A stretch of DNA of 64,000 bases from positions 20,993 through 84,992 of the forward strand of contig JAGREN010000025.1 in the NCBI GenBank assembly GCA_020446505.1. The letters run 5' to 3'. The notes beneath the pieces are model-generated. The model did not search any database. It was not told the origin of the DNA and saw only the letters and a list, made by a program, of their open reading frames with translations. This DNA comes from Novosphingobium sp. GTDB lineage: Bacteria; Pseudomonadota; Alphaproteobacteria; Sphingomonadales; Sphingomonadaceae. Each line of letters starts with the position of its first letter. The stretch's first letter is position 1. The translations under genes and the position numbers were made by a program. This document shows positions 52,415 through 59,869 of this stretch, piece after piece.

Positions 52415-52440
52415 AACCGTTCGGTTCTGTCATCTGTTCC
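52415..52440 (-). promoter_or_regulatory. Possible EcfG-type promoter of phyR
   Basis: On the minus strand GGAAC (52440-52436) is followed after 17 bases by GGTT (52418-52415). The -10 lacks the preferred C, so this is a weaker match, but it is 58 bases before the phyR start and autoregulation of phyR is usual. Confidence 0.5.
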
Positions 52441-52573
52441 CCTGTTGCGTTCAATTTTCACACTCGATTATTCGGCGCCATGCGTCGGCGTATGCCGGTC
52501 TGATCCGTAAAATGGCAAGTAACAACATGATATTATGCGATAAAAATTATCTGAAATTTTTTCGCCAGGGCCG

Positions 52574-52599
52574 GGAACCAATTTTCCTTTTTAAGGGTT
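52574..52599 (+). promoter_or_regulatory. Possible EcfG-type promoter of a structured RNA
   Basis: GGAAC (52574-52578), 17 bases, then GGTT (52596-52599), with the same -10 variant as the phyR site. It is preceded by an AT-rich stretch (52505-52563) and directly followed by strong stem-loops rather than a protein gene. Confidence 0.5.
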
Positions 52600-52604
52600 T
52601 CTTG

Positions 52605-52710
52605 CATGTCACCACCAGCCCTCCCCACCCCCCGCATTGGTGGTGACCCGATCCCCGAGGCCTCCAACTCCTTCCCTGAGTTCGGAGGCCTCCAATCGTC
52701 TGGAGGCGGG
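52605..52710 (+). ncRNA. Candidate structured small RNA or ecfG2 leader with anti-Shine-Dalgarno loops
   Basis: The 475-bp gap between phyR and ecfG2 has no credible gene but strong structure. Stem 1 is GTCACCACCA (52608-52617) with TGGTGGTGAC (52638-52647), perfect over 10 bp; its 20-base loop is almost all C, including CCCTCC at 52619-52624. Stem 2 pairs 52657-52670 with 52678-52692 over 14 bp with one bulge, closing the pyrimidine loop CTTCCCT. A third stem GCCTCC (52688-52693)/GGAGGC (52702-52707) competes with stem 2. The loops are complementary to Shine-Dalgarno sequences, as in known alphaproteobacterial anti-SD sRNAs. The 3' end is uncertain, as no T-run follows; it could instead be a long 5' leader of ecfG2. 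Confidence 0.45.
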
Positions 52711-52769
52711 GAATTCTGCGTAAAGATCCGCAGATGCCCCCAGGTGCATCATTTCAGACGAAAAAAGTT

Positions 52770-52795
52770 GGAACCGTTTTTGCGCCGATGACGTT
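52770..52795 (+). promoter_or_regulatory. EcfG-type promoter of ecfG2
   Basis: GGAAC (52770-52774), 17 bases, then CGTT (52792-52795): a full match to the GSR consensus. It lies 38 bases before the ATG of the second sigma factor gene, which has GGAGGG as ribosome-binding site. Confidence 0.8.
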
Positions 52796-52832
52796 GACCG
52801 TTTGAACCAGTGCAAAATCCGGAGGGTATTCC

Positions 52833-53483
52833 ATGGAACTGCAAGCCAAGGCTGATAGCGAAACCGGCCAATCCGAGCATGCCACGCTGTCGGACAAGGA
52901 CTTCAAACGCGCGCTCACCGATGTCGCTCCGCATCTGCGTGCTTTCGCGCGCGGCCTTTGCGGAGACCGTGACCGGGCGGATGACCTTGCGCAGGAAGCC
53001 ATGATGCGGGCCTGGGCGGCTCGTGATCGTTACGCTGCCGGCACCAATTTCAAGGCATGGACCTTCACGATCCTGCGCAACCATTTCTACAGCGAAGCGC
53101 GCCGCGCGCGTTTCCATGGCGAATACGATGAACTCGCTGCAGAGCGCATCCTCATGGCGCCCGCCTCGCAGGACAAGAGCATCGAACTGCGTGACGTCCT
53201 GCGCGCGCTCGACGCCATTCCCGACAATTACCGCGAGGCACTCGTTCTCGTGGCTGCGGGCAACCTTTCCTACGAGGAAATCGCCGAAATCTGCGACATT
53301 GCCCTTGGTACCGTGAAGAGCCGGATCTGCCGCGCCCGCGCGATGCTGAGCAATGTCCTTGAATCCGGGCAGCTGCCCGATCACCGCCACAACTTTGTCC
53401 TCAAGGGCGATGCTGTCGATGCATTCTTTGCCGAATTGCACAAGATCGCCAACTTCGAGGATTCGAGAACAATGGCTGCCTGA
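52833..53483 (+). CDS. Second EcfG-type ECF sigma factor
   Basis: A 216-residue paralogue of the sigma factor at 48997-49512. Both share A-P/L-P-H-L-R-A-F-A-R-G-L-C-G, A-G-T-N-F-K/R-A-W-T-F-T-I-L-R-N-H and Y-E-E-x-A-E-I-C-D/G-x-A-x-G-T-V-K-S-R. This copy has a C-terminal extension of about 40 residues (from Q-L-P-D-H-R-H-N to D-S-R-T-M-A-A) absent in the first. It has no NepR gene of its own and a consensus EcfG promoter, so it is likely induced by the first sigma factor and may amplify or modify the stress regulon. A receiver gene follows 15 bases later. Confidence 0.92.
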   Translation: MELQAKADSETGQSEHATLSDKDFKRALTDVAPHLRAFARGLCGDRDRADDLAQEAMMRAWAARDRYAAGTNFKAWTFTILRNHFYSEARRARFHGEYDELAAERILMAPASQDKSIELRDVLRALDAIPDNYREALVLVAAGNLSYEEIAEICDIALGTVKSRICRARAMLSNVLESGQLPDHRHNFVLKGDAVDAFFAELHKIANFEDSRTMAA

Positions 53484-53498
53484 AGGAGGCGGTTTGAA

Positions 53499-53909
53499 AT
53501 GCATGGTAAGACCACAGCTCCAAAAATACTCATCGTCGAAGACGAATTTCTCGTGGCGCTGCAGATCGAGGATGTGGTCTCGAGCAGGGGTTACCAGGTC
53601 GTGGCCATCGTGCCCGACCAGGCGACCTTCGAACGTGTCGACGACGCGCCGCAGGTTGCGCTCGTCGACCTCAACCTGCGAGACGGCTTGACCGGCCCCG
53701 AGATCGCGCGGCGCTTGTCGAGCAAGTTCGGCTGCAAGATCGTCTATGTGACGGCCAACCCGGCCGACATCGACAGGCCCGCGCCCACGGCGGTCGGGAT
53801 CGTGCCCAAGCCGTTCTCGGGCACGACGATCCTCGATGCTATCGAATTCGCACTCAATGGCGTTCCAAACATGCCGCCGCCGAGCGGCGTGCAACCTCTT
53901 GCTCGCTAG
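53499..53909 (+). CDS. Single-domain response regulator
   Basis: A 136-residue receiver without an output domain. I-L-I-V-E-D-E-F gives the acidic pocket, V-A-L-V-D-L-N-L the phosphoacceptor aspartate, Y-V-T-A-N the conserved threonine and P-K-P-F the lysine. It does not have the P-F-x-F-A-T/S-G-Y-G motif of FATGUY regulators such as SdrG. It sits in the ecfG2 operon, so it probably acts as a phosphate sink or relay for the HWE/HisKA_2 kinases encoded nearby. Confidence 0.88.
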   Translation: MHGKTTAPKILIVEDEFLVALQIEDVVSSRGYQVVAIVPDQATFERVDDAPQVALVDLNLRDGLTGPEIARRLSSKFGCKIVYVTANPADIDRPAPTAVGIVPKPFSGTTILDAIEFALNGVPNMPPPSGVQPLAR

Positions 53910-53978
53910 AAGCGTTGATCGGATGGCGGCAGACAGGCCGCAGTAAACGCGAATAGGCTTGAAAAGAGGACTGGGACG

Positions 53979-54275
53979 ATGAGCCAGACACTGCTCGACA
54001 TCCTGCAATACTACGGCGCGGCAGCGGCAACGCTCGCCGCGTTTCTCGTATCGCTGCACCTGGGGCGGGTCTGGACGGGCATTGCCTTCGTCATTTTCGT
54101 GTCCAGCTCGATCGCGCTGATCGCCTGGGGATTCCTGAGCGGCGAGGCCGAGGGCATTGGCTGGCAGAACGTCGTCATGTTCGCGATCAACTGCCTTGGC
54201 GTCTATCGCTATCTCATCGCTGGCAAGGACGACGACAAACAGCCGCAGGCACAGGTACAGCCCGAGGCTGCCTGA
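53979..54275 (+). CDS. Small membrane protein of unknown function
   Basis: A 98-residue protein with about three hydrophobic helices (A-A-A-A-T-L-A-A-F-L-V-S-L; W-T-G-I-A-F-V-I-F-V-S-S-S-I-A-L-I-A-W-G-F-L; V-V-M-F-A-I-N-C-L-G-V-Y-R-Y-L-I) and a polar, Gln/Pro-rich tail. AAAGAGGACTGG lies before the ATG. It is 69 bases after the receiver gene on the same strand and may be in the stress operon. No family is recognised. Confidence 0.75.
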   Translation: MSQTLLDILQYYGAAAATLAAFLVSLHLGRVWTGIAFVIFVSSSIALIAWGFLSGEAEGIGWQNVVMFAINCLGVYRYLIAGKDDDKQPQAQVQPEAA

Positions 54276-54327
54276 TCGCGGGAATTCCTGGCATCAGGGC
54301 TGCTACGCATTCTTGAGATCACGAGAA

Positions 54328-54358
54328 AAAGGCCCCGCAGCGATGCTGCGGAGCCTTT
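54328..54358. terminator. Strong bidirectional terminator
   Basis: AAAGGC-C-CCGCAGC-GAT-GCTGCGG-A-GCCTTT: a stem of 13 bp interrupted by one C/A mismatch, flanked by A-run and T-run, in the gap between the converging small membrane gene and the small hydrophilic gene. It works on either strand. Confidence 0.85.
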
Positions 54359-54382
54359 GCCTTCATGCCGTCAGGTGACGGC

Positions 54383-54565
54383 TCAGTGCGGACCGTCAGC
54401 CGATTCCTTGCGAGCCTTTTCCAGCTCCGCGCCTTCCTTGCCGTCGAGTGCGTCCGCGGCTTCGCGGGCCTTCTGTTCGACCTTGCCGCTCTTGGCGAAT
54501 TCGTGCTGTTCCTTCTGATACTTCTCGGCGCCGTCGTAGCTGCCTTCACCCTTGCGATCGGACAT
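54383..54565 (-). CDS. Small hydrophilic stress protein
   Basis: A 60-residue, highly charged protein (many Lys, Glu, Ala, Gln; no hydrophobic core), likely disordered or a simple helix, of the kind often found in general stress regulons. AAAGGAGACG precedes the ATG and a full EcfG consensus promoter stands 39 bases upstream. The terminator at 54328-54358 closes the transcript, so it is a monocistronic unit. No specific role is known. Confidence 0.8.
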   Translation of the reverse strand: MSDRKGEGSYDGAEKYQKEQHEFAKSGKVEQKAREAADALDGKEGAELEKARKESADGPH

Positions 54566-54603
54566 TTTCGTCTCCTTTGCCAGATTGGTGTGTCTGAAAA
54601 AGA

Positions 54604-54628
54604 AACGATCGACAGCCGGGCAGGTTCC
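54604..54628 (-). promoter_or_regulatory. EcfG-type promoter of the small hydrophilic protein
   Basis: On the minus strand GGAAC (54628-54624), 16 bases, then CGTT (54607-54604): a perfect GGAAC-N16-CGTT. The -35 element lies inside the loop and right arm of the terminator of the upstream kinase gene. Confidence 0.82.
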
Positions 54629-54644
54629 TCGATTTACCTGCCCG
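54617..54644 (-). terminator. Terminator of the HWE kinase gene, overlapping the next promoter
   Basis: CGGGCAGGT (54617-54625) and ACCTGCCCG (54636-54644) form a perfect 9-bp stem with a 10-base loop, 5 bases after the kinase stop. The T-run (TTTCTTTTTC on the minus strand) comes only some 12 bases later, so termination may be partial. Confidence 0.6.
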
Positions 54645-54649
54645 AAGGG

Positions 54650-56167
54650 TCATCTCATCATTGCGGATGAAGGTATTCTGGCGAGTACGACAAGGCCTTC
54701 GGTCCGCCATTCGTATTCGACCACGCCGCCCAGCTGGCGAGCGATGCTGAGTTCGACAAGGCTTGCGCCAAAGCCGTCGTCACCCGGCCGATTTACCGGC
54801 GGGCCGCCCTGTTCGCTCCAACGGATCAGGCAATCGCCGTTGTCCCGGCTCAATTCGATTTCCACCGAGCCATCCTGGGTCGAAAGGGCGCCATATTTGG
54901 CAGCATTTGTGCCAAGCTCGTGGACGAACAGGGCAAGCGGCGTAGCCGAGCGGTCGTCGATGGCGATGTCGCTGCCAGAGATCGTCACGCGGTTGCGCGA
55001 TCCTGCCTGATAGGGCGAGACGATCAGCTTGAGCATCGCGATGAGGCTCGATTGCGCTTCGGTCGAATCAAATCGGGTGCCACTGGCGCGGACATGATCG
55101 TGCGCGCGCCCGAGCGCCAGAATCCGTTCCTGCAGTTCGCGGCCGGCCTCTGCCACTTCGGGGCGATGACGGATGGTCAGCGAAACCAATCCGCCGATCA
55201 CGGCAAAGATGTTCTTGATGCGATGGTTGAGTTCACGCGAGAGAATCTCGAGCAGTTCCGAACTGCGCTTGGACTCGTCGATGTCCGTGCAGGAACCGAA
55301 CCACCGCGTGACTTCGCCCCGGTCGTCGAGCATCGGCACGCCGCGCGCCAGCATCCAGCGGTATTCGCCCTCGGCGTTGCGCAGGCGGTATTCGATTTCA
55401 TAGGTCTTGCGCGATTCAACTGCCTCGCGCCAGCATTCGCCAGTCGGCGCGCGATCGTCGGGATGCAGGAAATCCAGCCACCCGCTGCCGTAACTGGCCT
55501 CGGCAGGCTCGCCGGTATAGTCGATCCAGACCTGGTTGAAGTAGTCTGTGAGCCCGTTCGGTCTGGTCGACCAGAGCAATTGCGGCATGGCGTCGGCAAG
55601 GTGCTGGTAGCGCAGTTCCTGATCCCGGATCGCGGCACGGTGCGATTTTTCCGCCGCGGCGCTGCTTGCTTCCGAGCGCGCGGCCTCGATCATTGCCATT
55701 GCCGCGCTGGCGATGCCTTCAAGCCCTTCGCGCTGAGCGACGGTAAGGCCCAGCCGGGGAACCGTGTCGATGATGCAGAAGCTGCCGAGCGGCTGCCCCT
55801 CTCGCGAGATCATCGGCACGCCCGCGTAGAAGCGGATCGACATGTCGCCGGTTACCAGCGGATTGTCGGAAAAGCGCGAATCCTGGCGCGCATCCGACAC
55901 GACCATGATCTCTGGCTTGAGCATGGCATGAGCGCAGAAGGAATATTCGCGCGGGGTGCCTGCTGCGTCGAGCCCGGACTTCCCGATAAAGAACTGGTGG
56001 TCATCGCTGACGATGCTGACGAGCCCGATGGGCGCGCCACACAGTTGCGCGGCGACCGACGCGAGCCGGTCCAGCTGCGTAGAAAGGCCCGGCTTGTCGA
56101 GCGGGTAGGTCTGCAAGACCTTCAGCCGCTCGTCCTCGCCGGACCTCTGGGTTGGGGCATCGTTCAA
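54650..56167 (-). CDS. GAF-PAS HWE-family histidine kinase
   Basis: A 505-residue soluble kinase. Residues about 25-165 are a GAF domain (C-G-A-P-I-G-L-V-S-I-V ... F-C-A-H-A-M), 185-298 a PAS domain with PAC end (Y-R-W-M-L-A-R-G-V-P-M), and from 305 the HWE kinase core with His315 in R-E-L-N-H-R-I-K-N and H-E-L-G-T-N-A-A-K-Y-G-A-L. The N-terminus (L-K-V-L-Q-T-Y-P-L-D) is of the GAF-sensor class common in sphingomonads. HWE/HisKA_2 kinases are the usual PhyR phosphodonors (PhyK, PakA-type), so this is a candidate input to the GSR. The signal sensed by the GAF/PAS pair is unknown. Confidence 0.88.
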   Translation of the reverse strand: MNDAPTQRSGEDERLKVLQTYPLDKPGLSTQLDRLASVAAQLCGAPIGLVSIVSDDHQFFIGKSGLDAAGTPREYSFCAHAMLKPEIMVVSDARQDSRFSDNPLVTGDMSIRFYAGVPMISREGQPLGSFCIIDTVPRLGLTVAQREGLEGIASAAMAMIEAARSEASSAAAEKSHRAAIRDQELRYQHLADAMPQLLWSTRPNGLTDYFNQVWIDYTGEPAEASYGSGWLDFLHPDDRAPTGECWREAVESRKTYEIEYRLRNAEGEYRWMLARGVPMLDDRGEVTRWFGSCTDIDESKRSSELLEILSRELNHRIKNIFAVIGGLVSLTIRHRPEVAEAGRELQERILALGRAHDHVRASGTRFDSTEAQSSLIAMLKLIVSPYQAGSRNRVTISGSDIAIDDRSATPLALFVHELGTNAAKYGALSTQDGSVEIELSRDNGDCLIRWSEQGGPPVNRPGDDGFGASLVELSIARQLGGVVEYEWRTEGLVVLARIPSSAMMR

Positions 56168-56215
56168 GTGGGCAGCCTGTTCAGGAGGAATTGGCCCGAC
56201 AGGCTAGCCGCAAAG

Positions 56216-56680
56216 TCAGACCGCGCCAACTGCGTGCTCGCCTGCTTCTTCGGGCGAGATGGGCTTGCCGGTGAGCAGCTTCAGCTTGCCGACGATCGAC
56301 GTATCCGCCGTCCAGACTTCGGAATCGCTGATTTCGAAGCGGAGCATGATGACATTGGGGTCTTCACGGCCATTGGGAAACCATGCCTCTGCGGCATTGT
56401 CCCAGTGCTTGTCCCAGCGAGCCTTGTCGGTTTCCTCGACGAGATTGCCGGAGATACAGGCGAACACGTCGTGGCCCTTGGTCGAAACCTGACCCATCGC
56501 CCGGCCGCCCTTGCCGATGCGGTTGTCGCGGGTGGTGAAAAACCAGACGGTGTGATGCGCATCCTTGTCGAGCTGCGCCGTCATCGGTTCGGCATGATCG
56601 GTGGAACCTTCCAGCCGCACCATGATGAAGGGGCTCTTATTGAAGGACTCCCAGAATTCGATCTGAACTTCATGGTTCAT
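56216..56680 (-). CDS. General stress protein of the pyridoxamine 5'-phosphate oxidase-like family
   Basis: A 154-residue split-barrel protein like general stress protein 26: F-M-V-R-L-E-G near the start, A-H-H-T-V-W-F-F-T-T-R-D-N-R as the flavin-binding strand, and D-P-N-V-I-M-L-R-F near the end. Such proteins bind FMN or FAD. The ATG at 56680 has AAAGGAAAATACC upstream. It lies 46 bases after the hemerythrin gene on the same strand and is probably read from the same stress promoter. Confidence 0.83.
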   Translation of the reverse strand: MNHEVQIEFWESFNKSPFIMVRLEGSTDHAEPMTAQLDKDAHHTVWFFTTRDNRIGKGGRAMGQVSTKGHDVFACISGNLVEETDKARWDKHWDNAAEAWFPNGREDPNVIMLRFEISDSEVWTADTSIVGKLKLLTGKPISPEEAGEHAVGAV

Positions 56681-56726
56681 GGTATTTTCCTTTCCTTGGA
56701 ATGTGAGAAGCGCGGGCGCCAGACGA

Positions 56727-57209
56727 TCAGTCGCGCTCGTCGCCGGGCATCTCGTTGGCGGCGATTTCGAGTTCGCGGGGCTTGCGTTCCTCGAAGGTCT
56801 CGGCGGCTTCCCGCTCTTCCGACCTGGTGAGGCCCTTTTGTGCCTCGGGGAACATTTCCTCTTCCTCCTCATCGATGTGATGGAGGTAGCGGTGGCGCAT
56901 TTCCTTGAACCTGGTCAGCCATGCTCCCGAACTCATGTCGGTATCGACGAGCTCTCCGAGCATGTCGTCAATCTCCTTGTGTTCGGAAACCGAGTGACGG
57001 GCCGAATCGCGAAGGTCGGGGTCTGCGAGCATGGTCGCATAGAGCGCCTCTTCCTCGGCCGCGGCGTGAGCCTGAAGCTCGGTGCGCAGGTCTGCGAACA
57101 GTTTGCGCCGATCCTCGCTGTCACCTTGCGTGTCGGCCAGCTTTTCGAGCAGGTCGCGATGCCGGTCGTGATCGGCCTTGAGATCCTTGAAGATCCGGGC
57201 TTCTGTCAT
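56727..57209 (-). CDS. Hemerythrin domain protein
   Basis: A 160-residue four-helix protein with a diiron site. The ligands are seen in D-H-D-R-H-R-D-L-L, H-A-A-A-E-E-E-A-L-Y, E-H-K-E-I-D-D-M-L and Y-L-H-H-I-D-E-E-E-E-E-M-F-P, in the canonical H...HxxxE...HxxxD order. A tail of about 30 charged residues follows. It may sense or handle oxygen, NO or iron in stress. GGAGACGCACAG precedes the ATG, and a possible EcfG site is 28 bases upstream. Confidence 0.9.
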   Translation of the reverse strand: MTEARIFKDLKADHDRHRDLLEKLADTQGDSEDRRKLFADLRTELQAHAAAEEEALYATMLADPDLRDSARHSVSEHKEIDDMLGELVDTDMSSGAWLTRFKEMRHRYLHHIDEEEEEMFPEAQKGLTRSEEREAAETFEERKPRELEIAANEMPGDERD

Positions 57210-57236
57210 CTGTGCGTCTCCTTTTCCTGCCAGTAA

Positions 57237-57262
57237 AACTGACAGGCAGGGACAATTGTTCC
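57237..57262 (-). promoter_or_regulatory. Possible EcfG-type promoter of the hemerythrin gene
   Basis: On the minus strand GGAAC (57262-57258), 17 bases, then AGTT (57240-57237). The -10 deviates from CGTT in its first base. It would give a very short leader before the ATG at 57209. Confidence 0.45.
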
Positions 57263-57298
57263 GCAGCTTGACCTGACCTTGAGGGCAGGTCGACCGGG

Positions 57299-59863
57299 TC
57301 AGACAGGCAGGCGGATGGCCTTGAGCGCGGCGAGCATGTCGCGGCCGGAATAGGGTTTTGTCAGCACCGGCACATTGGCCAGCCCATCGCCTTCGAAGCG
57401 TATTTCGCCGTAGCCGCTGGCGAAAATGAAGGGGATATCCCTGGCCAGCAGTTCGTGGGCAACTGGCTCGCTGGTTTCGCCGCTGAGGTTGATGTCGAGC
57501 AGCGCGAAAGTGACCGCGCCCTCGGCGATGATTTCCAGCGCGCGGGCATTGCTGCCAGCAATCTTGCAGGACGCGAACCCGGCGCGGGCGAGCATGTCCT
57601 CCGCTTCCATCGCGATCAGCACGTTGTCTTCGAGAACGAGCGCGGTCCCGATGATGAGTTCGGGCAGCATATCGCCGCCGTCGCCGGAGCTTTCGGCAGT
57701 GGCCGCTGGCGTATCGAGGGGCTCGTCGTAGGATGCGACGTAATCGACTGGTACCGCAAAAGCGGCGAACAGGCCTTTGGTCCGGTATTCCACCTCAGCC
57801 ACTCCATTCAACTCATGCGGGATCATCCGTTCGATGATCGTCGAGCCGAAGCCGCGGCGCTCGGGACGGCTTACTTCCGGCCCGCCGTGCTCGGTCCAGG
57901 TGAAGGAAAGCGCGTCGTCTTCCGCACGGCTTATCCTGATATCGACGGTGCCCGCTGGCGCGCTCAGGGCGCCGTGCTTGCAGCTGTTGGTGACAAGCTC
58001 GTGCATGACGAGGGCGAGGGTGGTGAAGGCGGCAGGCGCGATCATCGCGTCCGGACCACTGATCGATATGCGCCCGCCGCTGCCTCCGGCATAGGCCTCG
58101 CATTCGGTGCGGATCAGCTGGTAGAGCGAGGAAGGGGACCAAGCAGTCCTTGTCACCTGGTCGTGCGCCCGCGCCAGCGCCTCGATACGGCTGCCGACCA
58201 GCGAGATAAAGTCGCCCATCGTGCTGCTCGAATCGCGGCTTTGCGAGACGAGGCTGCGGATGAGGTTGAGGATATTGCGGACGCGGTGGTTGAGTTCGGC
58301 GATCAGCACGTCCTGCCGCTGCGCTGCCTCGCGTCCTTGCTGGCTCGCCGCGTCTACCAGCCGCAAGACCACTTCGAGCAAGGTGACGCGAAGGCTCTCG
58401 GCAATCGCGATCTCGTCCTCGTGCCAGGGCCGGCTATAGCCCCTCCGCTCTTCCTTCCACAGGTCGAAGCTCTTGCGTGGGGAAATGCGGGCGCCCAGCT
58501 CGCCGACTTCGACGGGCTTGTGCGGATTGCCGGCCCAGCTGACCTCGTGGACATGCTCCTTGCGGAACAGGACGATGTAGTCGCGCGGGCTGCGCGAGAC
58601 GGGCAGGGCGAGAAGCCCCGCCACCTTGTCGCGATAGTCTTCGGCCGGTTTGAAAAGCGAGGCGATATTGTCCGTTGACCAGACGCTGCTCGCTCCTGCG
58701 GTATTCAGGAAGCGGGCCAGTTCCTCGAACTGTTCCTTCTCCGGCGTCGATCCCTCGGCGATGTAGGTTCCCTCGACCCAGCCGGCGATCCCGTCGAAGG
58801 GGATGACTTCGCGGATTGCCTGCGAAAAGTCATCGAAGGCGTCGAGCAGGCTCTCGCCGCCTGCCATGCGCGCCATGATGCGATCGTGCAGCTGCGCCGC
58901 TTCGGTCCTGCGCTCGACGGCATGGTCGTTATGCTTCTGTTCGAGCAGGTAGGAAAAGAACTCGCCGAACAGCTCTGCCGCGGTCCGGATCGAATAGTTG
59001 AGATAGAGCGGGCTGTAGTGATGGCAGGCCATCAGCCCCCAAAGCTGGCCGCGCCGCATGATCGACACCGACATGGAAGCCTGAACGCCCATGTTGCGCA
59101 GGTATTCGATGTGAATGGGGGAGACGGCGCGCAGCGTGCTCATCGACATGTCGAGCACCGTTCCGTCCGGACCGCTGGCGGGGACGACCGGAACGGTCGG
59201 GTCGTTCACGTCGCTGATGATGCGCAGCAGGTTGCGGCTGTAGAGGCGCCGGGCCTGAGACGGGATGTCCGAAGCGGGAAAATGCAGCCCCTCGTAGCTG
59301 TCGACCGCGCCGTTCAGGCTCTCGGCGATCACCTCGCCCGCGCCATCAGGACCGAAGCGGTAGACCATGACCCGGTCGAACCCGGTCAGCCCGCGCAGGT
59401 TGCGCGCGGCGGCCTGGCACATGGCCTCGATCGACCTCGACTTTCGCATCCTGTCCATCATCGGGCGGACATAGGCGGCGTAATCGCGCCTCTTGCCCTG
59501 TTCCGCTGGCTCGATTTCCAGGACGTAGGACTTGCCCGACACATGCAGGGCCACGTCGAAATCGCGCCCGTCACCTAGCAGGTCCATCCCGAAGATGCGT
59601 TCGACCGAATCGAAAGTTCCCAGCATCTGCATCCGCGAACGCAGGTCGTGGATTACGCCGGATGAGAGGAACGAGGTAATCGGAGTTCCGACCAGTTCGC
59701 TCGTGCTTCTGCCGAACAGATCGGAGCAATTCTCCGAGACATGGTTCACGATCCTGTCGTTCGCGAACGAGATCAGCCAGCCGAAACTCTGTATCCGGCC
59801 GATGATGTGGATCGGTTCAAGGTCGCAGGTCGTGAGATCCACGGGATGATCGGTATCTGCCAT
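57299..59863 (-). CDS. bphP: Bacteriophytochrome histidine kinase with C-terminal receiver
   Basis: An 854-residue red/far-red photoreceptor. The PAS domain has the biliverdin-binding Cys13 (T-T-C-D-L-E-P-I-H-I), the GAF domain P-A-S-D-I-P-S-Q-A-R (196-205) and His251, and the PHY tongue P-R-K-S-F (462-466). From about 505 comes a HWE/HisKA_2 kinase with His526 (A-E-L-N-H-R-V-R-N) and H-E-L-V-T-N-S-C-K-H-G-A-L. Residues 740-854 are a receiver with Asp790, P-F-I-F-A-S-G-Y-G (811-819, FATGUY type) and Lys836. The heme oxygenase gene lies 6 bases upstream. The kinase class is that of GSR input kinases, suggesting light control of the stress response. Confidence 0.95.
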   Translation of the reverse strand: MADTDHPVDLTTCDLEPIHIIGRIQSFGWLISFANDRIVNHVSENCSDLFGRSTSELVGTPITSFLSSGVIHDLRSRMQMLGTFDSVERIFGMDLLGDGRDFDVALHVSGKSYVLEIEPAEQGKRRDYAAYVRPMMDRMRKSRSIEAMCQAAARNLRGLTGFDRVMVYRFGPDGAGEVIAESLNGAVDSYEGLHFPASDIPSQARRLYSRNLLRIISDVNDPTVPVVPASGPDGTVLDMSMSTLRAVSPIHIEYLRNMGVQASMSVSIMRRGQLWGLMACHHYSPLYLNYSIRTAAELFGEFFSYLLEQKHNDHAVERRTEAAQLHDRIMARMAGGESLLDAFDDFSQAIREVIPFDGIAGWVEGTYIAEGSTPEKEQFEELARFLNTAGASSVWSTDNIASLFKPAEDYRDKVAGLLALPVSRSPRDYIVLFRKEHVHEVSWAGNPHKPVEVGELGARISPRKSFDLWKEERRGYSRPWHEDEIAIAESLRVTLLEVVLRLVDAASQQGREAAQRQDVLIAELNHRVRNILNLIRSLVSQSRDSSSTMGDFISLVGSRIEALARAHDQVTRTAWSPSSLYQLIRTECEAYAGGSGGRISISGPDAMIAPAAFTTLALVMHELVTNSCKHGALSAPAGTVDIRISRAEDDALSFTWTEHGGPEVSRPERRGFGSTIIERMIPHELNGVAEVEYRTKGLFAAFAVPVDYVASYDEPLDTPAATAESSGDGGDMLPELIIGTALVLEDNVLIAMEAEDMLARAGFASCKIAGSNARALEIIAEGAVTFALLDINLSGETSEPVAHELLARDIPFIFASGYGEIRFEGDGLANVPVLTKPYSGRDMLAALKAIRLPV

Positions 59864-59869
59864 GGGGGT

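Noticed and set aside
52606-52791. A 61-codon frame in the phyR-ecfG2 gap
   Set aside because: It crosses the strong stem-loops, lacks a ribosome-binding site and has a Pro-rich, unconserved-looking product; RNA structure explains the interval better.
53499-53909. SdrG-like FATGUY receiver
   Set aside because: The P-F-x-F-A-T/S-G-Y-G motif is missing here; it is present only in the phytochrome's receiver.
54920-56830. A 636-codon open frame antisense to the HWE kinase and general stress gene
   Set aside because: It spans two real minus-strand genes with clear domains and their spacer; it is a shadow of GC-rich codon use.
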